The notes below the pieces were generated by a model, which was given only the letters and a program-made list of their open reading frames with translations, was not told the DNA's origin and did not search any database. A program made the translations under genes and the position numbers. A stretch of DNA of 64,000 nt. Source: Aureococcus anophagefferens. Lineage: Eukaryota > Sar > Pelagophyceae > Pelagomonadales > Pelagomonadaceae. The stretch covers positions 116,257 to 180,256 of the forward strand of contig NW_008705573.1 of NCBI RefSeq assembly GCF_000186865.1, in the 5' to 3' direction. Every line of letters begins with the position of its first letter. The stretch's first letter is position 1. Below, piece by piece: positions 53,604-61,446 of the stretch.

Positions 53604-54611
53604 TTACTTCGCGTCGTAGTCGCCGGCGGCGAGGTCCGCGGCGAGCTTGCGGTCCGCCTCGAGCATGCGCTGCGTCCGCGCGCGGTCCGCGTCCGCGTCG
53701 TCGGCCCTCAACTTCGCGGCGACCTCGCGGTCGCAGCGCTCGCGCTCGGCGGCCGTCGCCTTGGCGCCGGCGAGCTCGCCGTCGCGCAGCGCGCGCGCGA
53801 GCGCCGCGTCGCCGGCTTCCAAAGTTTCCCGCTTCTCCTTCTCGAGCCGCGACACCTCGGCCTCGTGCGCTTCTCGAACCGCGCGGCTCCGCAGGCTCTC
53901 GAACATGGGGTCGACGTCGTTGCCCTTCGTCGCGCGGCCGAGGCGCGACGCGTATTTGAGCAGCGCGACGGCGCCGGCCGCCTCCGGGTCGGACGGGACG
54001 AAGACGCAGAAGCACGGGTCGGAGAGTCGGCCCTTGAAGAGCCGGGTTAATTTCGAGTCCTGGTACGGCTTCCGCTCGTCGTCGGTCTCCGTCGAGGTGA
54101 GCACGTTTAACAGAGCCGCCAGGCCCTGCTGCGTCCGCGTGTCGTCCGCGTGGGAGAGCGCGGCGACGCAGAGCGCGGGGCGTTCCAGCAGCAGGACGCG
54201 GTGCGCGTCGTCGATCGGGTCGCACTTGTCGCGCGCGTCCCGCGCGGGCGCCGTCGACCGGGCGCCGAAGGTCTTCGCGCGGCCGTCGAAGGGCACGTCC
54301 TTGCCCGTCAAGGCGTCGCTCACTTCCTCGCGGCGGACGTCGACGAGCTCGCAGCGCCGCGCGTCCGCGGCCTCGGCGAAGGCCCGCAGCGTGCCGCCCG
54401 TGGACCCGCTGCACAAAAAGGCGCCGCCGGCCGCGAGGAGCGGCGCGCAGGCCTCGGCGAAGAAGGCCGCGTCGCTGACGGCCGGGCCGTAGACGGCGTC
54501 GAACTTGAACTTCTTGACGCCGGTCCCCCAGCAGTCGACCTCCAGATGCTTGTCGCCGAAGCTCACGGCGGGCGACGGCGGCCCCACGAGCCGCGCGATG
54601 ACGCGCACCAT
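53604..54611 (-). CDS. Degenerate kinesin-motor-like protein
   Basis: 335 residues from ATG 54611, whose MVRVIARLVGP resembles the kinesin start (VRV..R.RP). FKFDAVYGPAVSDAAFFAEA is the beta3 region (FdfVFg...). The P-loop position reads GGAFLCSGSTGGTLRAF, without the GKT/S. Residues ~195-235 match the kinesin tail of the motor: KPYQDSKLTRLFKGRLSDPC and LLKYASRLGRA. Switch I (NxxSSR) and switch II (DLAGSE) are absent. The C-terminal third is a charged coiled coil (EAEVSRLEKEKRETLEAGDA). It is probably a non-motile kinesin-derived protein. It is convergent with the HPAT-like gene, 3 bp between stops. Confidence 0.72.
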   Translation of the reverse strand: MVRVIARLVGPPSPAVSFGDKHLEVDCWGTGVKKFKFDAVYGPAVSDAAFFAEACAPLLAAGGAFLCSGSTGGTLRAFAEAADARRCELVDVRREEVSDALTGKDVPFDGRAKTFGARSTAPARDARDKCDPIDDAHRVLLLERPALCVAALSHADDTRTQQGLAALLNVLTSTETDDERKPYQDSKLTRLFKGRLSDPCFCVFVPSDPEAAGAVALLKYASRLGRATKGNDVDPMFESLRSRAVREAHEAEVSRLEKEKRETLEAGDAALARALRDGELAGAKATAAERERCDREVAAKLRADDADADRARTQRMLEADRKLAADLAAGDYDAK

Positions 54612-54896
54612 TGCGAAATGGGTGTGGTCGCGCGCGTCGCGGACGTCGCGGCGAGGCTGCCCAGTGGGCTTCCAATCGCGATGCAAGTTTGCGTCAATGG
54701 TGAATCCAATGGATGTTGAGATCTTGTTGAGGCCGATAGATCACCAATTGCCACAAGCCGGCGCCCTCCCTCTCTCCGTCTTCGTCGCAGCGGTTGACGC
54801 CGAGAGCGACGCGCGCGCGCGGTTGGCGCGGGAGCGGTCGTCGTACGCACGAGTCCCACGAAGGCCGTCGCACCTCAGAGTCAGACGGCGGATCCG

Positions 54897-55778
54897 ATGG
54901 CGTCCGCACTAGAAATGCCCATCCACGAGGAGGACGAGTCGGACGCGCGCTACGCGCGCCTCTCCGACCCCGGCGAGCCGAGCGGCCTCGCGGCGCTGCT
55001 CTGCCCCTGCCTGCGGCGCGCGCCCGCGTACGAGCGCGTCGAGGAGGAGACGCCGAACCCGCTCGCCGCCCAAGCCGGCGACGCGGCGCGCGACGACGAC
55101 CCCCACCGCGGGTCCTGGCTCGACGAGGCCGACGAGCTCGCGGCGAGCTGCTTCGCGTGCTCCTCCGCGTTCCACCCGGTGAAGAACCGGCGCCACCACT
55201 GCCGCCGCTGCGGCGACACGTACTGCATCGGCTGTTCCTCCCGCTACCAGCCGTTGCTGCTGAGTGGATTGGAGACGCCCCAACGCGTCTGCGACGCCTG
55301 CTACGACGCCGCGGCGCGCGACAACGACTTTGCGCGCGTGCACGCGCCCGTGCTCGAGCGGGGCGCGATCCTGACGCTGAAAGGCGGCTTGTTCTCCGCG
55401 AAGCGCGCCGTGGTCCTGCGAGTCACCGGCGACACGCTCCTCTTCCTCGACCAGGCGTCCGTCGAGGCCGCGCCGCGGCTCGGTATCGAGCTAGCGTCCG
55501 TCACGGCGGTGGAGGACAAGCCCGACGGCTTCGCGATCAAATACGACGCCGCGGCCGCGCACCTGACGTCGCCCGCGCCGCGGCCGGACCTCACGGCGGC
55601 GCTGCGCGCCGCAGCGAAGCGGGCGAGCACGAAGTCCGTCCGCGACTGCGTCGACGAGCGGCGGTGGAAAAAGCGGCAGGCCGCGCGCGACGCCGAGGCG
55701 CGGACCGCGTCGCGGCAGCAGCGAGACAGTCGCGCCGCGGACCGCCAGAGCATCCGCGACAAGTACGGGCTCCGGTAA
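54897..55778 (+). CDS. FYVE-domain protein
   Basis: 293 residues. The first ~75 residues are acidic and disordered, with a Cys cluster (LCPCLRRAP) that might be palmitoylated. A FYVE zinc finger occupies ~75-140: WLDEADELAASCFACSSAF, then NRRHHCRRCGDTYCIGCSSR and PQRVCDACY. The W..D, RHHCR and RVC motifs that bind PI3P are all present. Residues ~155-225 (LERGAILTLKGGLFSAKRAV .. LGIELASVTAV) resemble a PH-like fold. The C terminus is a basic helical stretch. Likely an endosomal PI3P-binding adapter. It is divergent from the kinesin-like gene across 285 bp. Confidence 0.87.
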   Translation: MASALEMPIHEEDESDARYARLSDPGEPSGLAALLCPCLRRAPAYERVEEETPNPLAAQAGDAARDDDPHRGSWLDEADELAASCFACSSAFHPVKNRRHHCRRCGDTYCIGCSSRYQPLLLSGLETPQRVCDACYDAAARDNDFARVHAPVLERGAILTLKGGLFSAKRAVVLRVTGDTLLFLDQASVEAAPRLGIELASVTAVEDKPDGFAIKYDAAAAHLTSPAPRPDLTAALRAAAKRASTKSVRDCVDERRWKKRQAARDAEARTASRQQRDSRAADRQSIRDKYGLR

Positions 55779-55792
55779 TTTTCTGTATGTTC

Positions 55793-58113
55793 CTACCCGT
55801 CGGAGGCCCAGAACTCGGACGCGCCGTGCATGAAGGGCGCCTCCTCGTAGACGGCGGCGACGCGGGCGACGTCGACGGCGACGGGCGCCTCCCAGTTCGC
55901 GGCGGCGCGCGCGAACGCGGCCCGCGCGGCGGCGCGGTCCTGAGGCTCGGCGGACCAGCGCAAGATCGTCGAGTGGCAGATGTCGGGGATGTGCGGCGCG
56001 GGGTCCGTCGTCGGAGCTCCTCGGGGCGGCCGGCCGATGTCGCGGGCCTCGCCGCCGACGACGGCGCGGCCGCCGCGGTCGGCGACGGCCGCGCCGAGCG
56101 CTTCGCGCATCGCCGCGATCGCGCCGGACGCATCGGACACCCGCAGCGTCGCGCAGTTGCCGCGGAACGTCGGGGCGTCGAAGCCGAGGCGGAAGGGCCC
56201 GCGCGGCCACGCCGGGTGCGCCCGCGCGCGGTCCAGGACCGCGACCCAGGCCGCCGTCGCCGACGCGCGTTCCGGCGAGCCCGCGGGCAGGTCCGCCGCG
56301 GTGTAGTTGCGGAGCGTCGCCACGGTCACGTGCAGGTGCGCCGCCGGCATGGCGTACGCGGCGGGGTCGACGCCGTCGAACGCCCGCGGCAAGCCCAGCG
56401 GCCAGCAGACGAGCAAGACACCGCAGCACGGGTTCGTCGGGTCGCCGGCCGCGAGGCGGGCGACGTCGGCGTTCGCCCAGGGGTCCGTCGCTGCTAGGAT
56501 CCGCCGCGCCGCGTCCGCGCGCTCGCCGCCGCCGGCGACGACGGCCTCGAGGCGGGACGCCGGCGAAAGCGCCGGTCCGTCCTCCGTGTTCGCGAGGGGC
56601 AGCGCCAGCGCGCGCCTCAGCCGGGGCCCCGCGACCGCCGCGAGGCCCGCGAGCGCCTCGCCGGCCAGCGCGTCGGAGAAGAGGCAGAAGGCGGCGACGC
56701 GGACCGCGACGAAGTCGGCGCCGGCGCCGGTCGCGAGCGCCGCGCACGCCGAGCGCGACGCCTCGACGCGCACAAAGGGGTGGAGCTTCTCGTCGAACTT
56801 GTCCGCGTCGGCGTCGTAGACGACGGCCGCGAGGGCCGCCGCCGCGGCGACGCCGCCGCCGAGCCGCAGGGCCGCCGCGCAGGCCTGGGCAGGAAAAGGG
56901 TGCGAAATTCCCAACTTCAAAGGCTCCGATCTCGGCCGTTTTCCGCTCGTTTCGGCTGATTTTTGGACGAGCGATCATCTCTCGGAGCGCTCTCGAAGCG
57001 TGGGTGCTGTTTCCGAAACGCGCGCGCGCGGAACACTCACGTTGAAGCGACGTTGAATCACCCTTTTCCTGCCCTGGCGCACGCGACGGCCGCGTCCGCC
57101 GGGCCGGAAGCGACGGCGTCGAGGAGCGCGCCGACGTGCGGCGCGACGGCGTCGGGCTTCGCGAGCGCGACGTTCCGCACGGCGGCGGCGGCGCGCGGCG
57201 CCTCGGCCGTGTGCAGGCCCGCGACGACGGCGTCGAGCGCGCCGGCGAGCGCCGCGGCGCCGTCGCGCGACGCCGACAGCGCCGCGAGGAACCCGTAGTA
57301 GGGCGCGCGGTCCGGCGCCGCCGCGCGCGCCGCGCGCCGCGCGATGGCCGTCGCGAGCGGCGCGTCGCGCGCCGCGGCCTCGAGGGCCGGCTCCCGCGCC
57401 GCGCAGGCGACCCAGAGCAGCTTCGCGCACGGCACGAGGAGGCGTCGCGGGCTCGAGTCCGGGGACGAGTCCGAATCCGAGGAGTCGTCCGTCTCGTCTT
57501 CGCCCGCTTCATCCTCGTCGCCGGCGTCGGCGGCGACGAAGGCGCGCCGGAGCGCGGCGACGGCGCCGTCGTCGACGGCGTCCGCGACGGCGTCGCCGCG
57601 GCCCGCCGCTATCTCCCGGAGCGCCCAGCGGCACGCGGCCGCCGCGAGCGGTCGGAGATTGGCATCGTCTGCGGCGGCGAGCGCGGCGACGGCCGCGCGC
57701 GCGTCGTCATCGACGCCGTCGCTGGCCTCGAGGAGCGCGTCGAGGAGCGCCCGCGCGACGGGCGGGCCCAGCGCTCGTCTCGCGGCGCCGGCGCGCTTCG
57801 CCGCGAGGACGTACCGCGCGTCGTCGCCAGACGCGAAGTTGCGCAGCGCGACCGTCGCGAGCGGGCTCGCGCAGGCGACGACGGCGTCGAGGATCGCTTC
57901 GGCGCGGCGCCGGTTGTCGTCGCTGTCGTGCACGAGGTTGGTGACGGCGCGGCAGGCTTGGGTTTGTATGTCGGCGTCGCTGCTGCGCAGGGCGCTGGCG
58001 AGCGATTCCCAGAGGCCGACGCGAGCGCCGAGTTGTGCGCGCGCTGTTTCGTCGCGCGCGTCGTCCGCTATGAGTTTTAGAGCTGCTGCGGAGGCGTCAA
58101 AATGCGCGGCCAT
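55793..58113 (-). CDS. ARM-repeat protein fused to a 2H phosphoesterase-like domain, one introner intron
   Basis: Exons 58113-57085 and 56884-55793 give 706 residues; the start is the first ATG (MAAHFDASAAALKLI). The first ~460 residues are ARM/HEAT-like helices (IQTQACRAVTNLVHDSDD, VALRNFASGDDARYVLA, AAAVRNVALAKPDAVAPHVG) with an acidic loop (GDEDEAGEDETDDSSDSDSS). The C-terminal ~210 residues have two H-x-T/S signatures, HLHVTVATLRNY and CHSTILRW, about 140 residues apart, as in 2H phosphoesterases (LigT, AKAP7, CPDase). So it may hydrolyse cyclic or 2',5'-phosphodiesters. The junction is created by the introner splice, ..AV-ACAAALRLG.. Confidence 0.75.
56885..57084 (-). mobile_element. Introner, family A copy 3 (ARM-2H intron, GC-AG, antisense insertion)
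   Basis: The 192-bp element (56885-57076) begins CTGGGCAGGAAAAGGGTG and ends CACCCTTTTCCTGCCCTG. The target copies are gcgcaggc (56877-56884) and gcgcacgc (57077-57084), with one mismatch. The core is near-identical to the other two A copies and antisense to the gene. Only a GC donor restores the frame. Confidence 0.88.
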
Positions 58114-58267
58114 TGCGACCTGTGGCAAAATGAGTTCAGCGAGCAGTAGATGAGCAGTTCATGAATTCACGGTCGGCTTGCGTGTCGGGGCATGCTGGCT
58201 CGCATGGTGAGCCAGCGCTGCAGGTCAAACGCGGTGCGGCGCTAGGACGAGGTCGCGCCGCTAAACA

Positions 58268-59206
58268 ATGGCCTGCCGCGTCGCCGCACGACGCCTCCTC
58301 GGCGTCGCCGACAACGCCACAGCGCAGGAGATCCGCGGCGCCTTCCGCCGGAAGGCGCTCCAGTGCCACCCCGACCGCAACCGCGCGCCCAACGCCGCCA
58401 CGGAGTTCCTCGAGGCGCGCGCCGCGCTGGACCTGCTCCTCGCGCCGGCGCCGGCCGTCGACGCGACCGCCGCCATGCACTCGGCGGCCTACGACGCGCG
58501 GCCGTCGGAGCACGCGGTCGTCTTCCGCGAGGTGAGGAGCCTCGACGAGGAGCTCGCCGCCGCGTTATCGCGCACGGTCACGGGCCCGGAGCTCGTCGTC
58601 GACCCCGTGACGCTGCGCGTCAGGGGAGCCGACGACTTCCCCGGCGCCTTCGAGATGGACGAGCGCAACGCGGACGCGGGCGGCCTCCCCGTGCTCCGGC
58701 TCCGCCACGGCGACGCGACCATCGGGTCCGCGGACGCCAGCGACGACGACGCGGTCGTCGTCGCGCTCTTCGGGCGCGTCGTCGCCGAGGCGACGCGCGA
58801 CGCGTCCGCGCTGCGGGTGCGGCGCGGCGGCCGCGAGGTCGCCGTCGCGAACCGCGACGGCGAGTCCTGGGCCACGGAGTGCGGCTTCGCCTGCGCCACC
58901 GCGCGCACGCCGGGCGTCGAGACGACGACGTGGCGCCGCGTGCGCCGCGGCTACCGCACGGAGTGCCGCGTGACGCGCGCCTACGTGCCGCCGCTCGCGC
59001 TCTGGCGGCCCTTCTTCTTCTGGGGCGACGCGGACCTCTACGCGGACTACGCGTCCGACGGATCCTCGGCGTCGCACTACGTCGAGCGCCGCGTCGCCGA
59101 CGAGCGAGCGTTGGACGACGCGTCCCGCGGCCGCCTCGACCCGGCGCTCGTCGTCGCCGCGGCGGCCTTCTCGGCGCTCGACCGCGAGCGCAGGCGGCTT
59201 AGCTAA
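58268..59206 (+). CDS. J-domain protein with unknown C-terminal domain
   Basis: 312 residues. The J domain is at residues ~8-62 (LLGVADNATAQEIRGAFRRK, ALQCHPDRNRAPNAATEFLE) with an intact HPD in helix II-III loop. The rest (HAVVFREVRSLDEELAAALS, PFFFWGDADLYADYASDGSS) is not recognised. It lacks a zinc finger and Gly/Phe region, so it is a type III J protein. It would stimulate an Hsp70; the location is unknown. It is divergent from the ARM-2H gene (155 bp) and convergent with MPDU1 (64 bp between stops). Confidence 0.8.
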   Translation: MACRVAARRLLGVADNATAQEIRGAFRRKALQCHPDRNRAPNAATEFLEARAALDLLLAPAPAVDATAAMHSAAYDARPSEHAVVFREVRSLDEELAAALSRTVTGPELVVDPVTLRVRGADDFPGAFEMDERNADAGGLPVLRLRHGDATIGSADASDDDAVVVALFGRVVAEATRDASALRVRRGGREVAVANRDGESWATECGFACATARTPGVETTTWRRVRRGYRTECRVTRAYVPPLALWRPFFFWGDADLYADYASDGSSASHYVERRVADERALDDASRGRLDPALVVAAAAFSALDRERRRLS

Positions 59207-59270
59207 CAGCATCTTGTTTGAGTATGCGGCGGGGCTAGCATGTCCTCCAAGCGCACCGTGACTGGCAAAC

Positions 59271-60032
59271 CTAGTCCTTCTTACCGACGACCTCCGCGGT
59301 CTTCGCGCGGTAGGCGCGGAGCTGGACGAGGAGCGCGACGTTGAGCGCCGTCGACGCGCCGAAGCCGAAGAGGAGCACGGGGTCGGCGGTCTCGAGCGCC
59401 GTCGTGAGGAAGCGCACGAAGGCGCCGAGCGCGTTCAGCTTCACCGTCGCGCCCGAGAGCTGGCCCGTGTGGCCCTGGCGCCGGTTCGCCAGGATCTGGG
59501 GCACGCGCGACCCCATGTTCGCCGCGATGGAGCCCGACGACAGGAGCCAGAGCAGGCGGTCGGGCACGGCAGCGCAGGCGGCGACGGCCGCGGCGCCCGC
59601 GGCGACGCCCGCGGCCGCGCGCCGCGCGCCGACGCCCGCGGAGAACGCGTAGGCGAGCGCCACGAGCACGACGTTCTGCGCGAGGACGATGACCTGCTCG
59701 CCGTAGGTGCTAAAGGCGTAGCCGAGCTTGGAGCTGTAGGCGACGGACGCGACGAAGACGAGCGCGTCGAGCTCGAAGGACAGCGTCGACAGGCCCGCCG
59801 CGGACCGCGACGCCAGGATCGCGGCGATCTGCGGCAGCTTGAGCATGGCCGACCCGGCGATGATGCCGTGGGACGCGACCTTGGAGACGATCTCGAGGGC
59901 GCAGGGCAGGTAGTAGTCGACCTTTTTCACGCAGCCCACGGGGTCGAGCTCGACGAAGAGCTGGTGCAAGCCCTCGACCATCGTGGCCCAGCACGTCTCG
60001 CTGAAGATGCCCAGCCATAAGGTTTCGGCCAT
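59271..60032 (-). CDS. MPDU1: MPDU1, mannose-P-dolichol utilization protein (PQ-loop)
   Basis: 253 residues from ATG 60032; human MPDU1 is ~247. Two PQ-loop repeats are visible: the first in IAGSAMLKLPQIAAILASRS and GLSTLSFELDALVFVASVAY; the second in ANMGSRVPQILANRRQGHTG with LSGATVKLNALGAFVRFLTT. Around seven membrane spans are expected. KLGYAFSTYGEQVIVLAQNV is diagnostic of MPDU1. The protein (Lec35) is needed in the ER for use of dolichol-P-mannose and dolichol-P-glucose in N-glycan and GPI synthesis. It ends VVGKKD, a possible ER-retention dilysine-like signal. Divergent from the VWA gene across 374 bp. Confidence 0.93.
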   Translation of the reverse strand: MAETLWLGIFSETCWATMVEGLHQLFVELDPVGCVKKVDYYLPCALEIVSKVASHGIIAGSAMLKLPQIAAILASRSAAGLSTLSFELDALVFVASVAYSSKLGYAFSTYGEQVIVLAQNVVLVALAYAFSAGVGARRAAAGVAAGAAAVAACAAVPDRLLWLLSSGSIAANMGSRVPQILANRRQGHTGQLSGATVKLNALGAFVRFLTTALETADPVLLFGFGASTALNVALLVQLRAYRAKTAEVVGKKD

Positions 60033-60406
60033 GGCTGCGGATTGGTGCGCCTGTGGCAGCGTGCAGCGGCTGCGGCGGCTCGAGAGCGGCTGTGGCAGCG
60101 GCGACGGCGGCGGCGGATTGGTGCGGCTGCGATAGCTGCGGCGACGACGTCGGCCGACGTCGAGCGCTTCGGTGCGCATCTGGAGAGCGGATCTTTTGGT
60201 AGATTTTTGGTCGGGAGAGCTTTTCCCGGCGCCCACCACTCAGCCATCTACGCCGTCGACGCCGCGCCGGACCCGCGCGCGACACCGCCAGACGCAACCA
60301 CCACCGCCGCAACAGCACACCACCCCGCCGATAACCACCCAAGCACCGCCGCCACAGCACACCACCCCGCCGATAACCACCCAAGCACCAACCCCAAGCA
60401 CCAACA
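60033..60406. promoter_or_regulatory. Divergent region with a 36-bp tandem repeat in the VWA leader
   Basis: 374 bp between MPDU1 and the VWA gene. Two identical 36-bp copies, 60312-60347 and 60354-60389 (start acagcacaccaccccgccga), repeat every 42 bp and end 17 bp before the VWA ATG. A CTG/GCGG-rich stretch lies at 60050-60150. No TATA box is obvious. Confidence 0.6.
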
Positions 60407-61309
60407 ATGGACGGCAAGGGCCAGCCGCCCATCGCCCAGGCGACGGTGGTCAGTTCCGCGCCGCCGCCGGCCTACGCCCCGGCGCCGGGCGGCGCGGCGG
60501 GCTACGATCCTACCGGCATCGTCACGGGCATCGTCGCGCCGGACCAGGTCTACGTCAACCCGCAGCTGTCCATCTCCGAGCGCGTCGCGATCATGCAGCG
60601 CGAGCTCGATTTGGAAAAGGACATCGTCGAGGACCTGCTGAGCGTCGCCGGCGCGGACATCGTCGTCGTCGCCGACGACTCCGGGTCCATGAGCTGCGTG
60701 GCGAACCCGGGCAACTACCAGAACCCGATGACGCGGTGGGACGAGCTCCGCGAGACGCTCGTCAAGCTCGCGCACATGCTCCTCGTCGTGGACCACGCCG
60801 ACGGCTTCAACGTCCAGTTCCTCAACGACCCGACGTGGCACGAGGTCCACTCCAAGGATCAGGTCGAGTCGCTCTTCGTCGGGCGGTCGCCGCGGGGCAC
60901 GACGCCGCTCGGCGCGCGGCTCGCTCCGCTCCTCGACGGCTCGTGGCACCCCAAGGGCCACGGCGCGGAGACGGACCTGATTCTCATCGTCATGACGGAC
61001 GGCTCGCCGAGCGACGTCGACTTCGGGGGCCTGACGCGCCTCGTCGCGGGCAAGAAGGCCAACGTCTACGTGACGTTCATGATGTGCACGGAGGACGACG
61101 ACGTCGTCGGCGCCTACAACCGCCACCTCGACCGCATCCCCGGCGTCGACATCACCGACGACTACGCGTCGGAGAAGAAGGAGGTCGAGGCCCACGGCCG
61201 CAAGCTCTCCTACTACAAGTGGCTCGCGAAGGCGACGCTCGGCGGCAAGCTCGTCAAGTACGACAAGATGGACGAGAGTCACGCCGGCGGCTGCTGCGTC
61301 GTCGCGTAG
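60407..61309 (+). CDS. VWA-domain (copine/integrin-like MIDAS) protein with a CaaX tail
   Basis: 300 residues. A Pro/Ala-rich N terminus (~1-45) precedes a helical segment (ISERVAIMQRELDLEKDIVE) and a von Willebrand factor A fold (~80-250). MIDAS motif IVVVADDSGSMS (DxSxS) is intact. RGTTPLGARL supplies the Thr and LILIVMTDGSPSD the distal Asp, so Mg2+ binding is expected. The C terminus ends GGCCVVA, a CaaX box (CVVA) with an extra Cys that could be palmitoylated. That suggests anchoring on the cytoplasmic side of a membrane. Function is probably adhesion-like or assembly; the ligand is unknown. It is convergent with the sulfatase, 137 bp between stops. Confidence 0.8.
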   Translation: MDGKGQPPIAQATVVSSAPPPAYAPAPGGAAGYDPTGIVTGIVAPDQVYVNPQLSISERVAIMQRELDLEKDIVEDLLSVAGADIVVVADDSGSMSCVANPGNYQNPMTRWDELRETLVKLAHMLLVVDHADGFNVQFLNDPTWHEVHSKDQVESLFVGRSPRGTTPLGARLAPLLDGSWHPKGHGAETDLILIVMTDGSPSDVDFGGLTRLVAGKKANVYVTFMMCTEDDDVVGAYNRHLDRIPGVDITDDYASEKKEVEAHGRKLSYYKWLAKATLGGKLVKYDKMDESHAGGCCVVA

Positions 61310-61446
61310 TACCGGAGTAAAAAGCATGTGAAGGACGGTGGGTGTTTCAGAAGCGCGCCTCGCACGCCGGCGGCTGCCGCAAGAAGAACAGCGGCTGTTT
61401 CGCGGCGGGCGCCGCGTCGTCGCGTATAAGAAGGAACAGCGAATTT
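61310..61446 (+). other. Downstream region with a partial duplicate of the VWA 3' end
   Basis: Between the VWA and sulfatase stops. 61353-61375 (gcctcgcacgccggcggctgc) repeats the VWA C-terminal codons, encoding SHAGGC, but continues RKKNSGCFAAGAASSRI instead of CVVA. It could be a decayed tail duplication or an alternative last exon. No gene is called. Confidence 0.4.
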
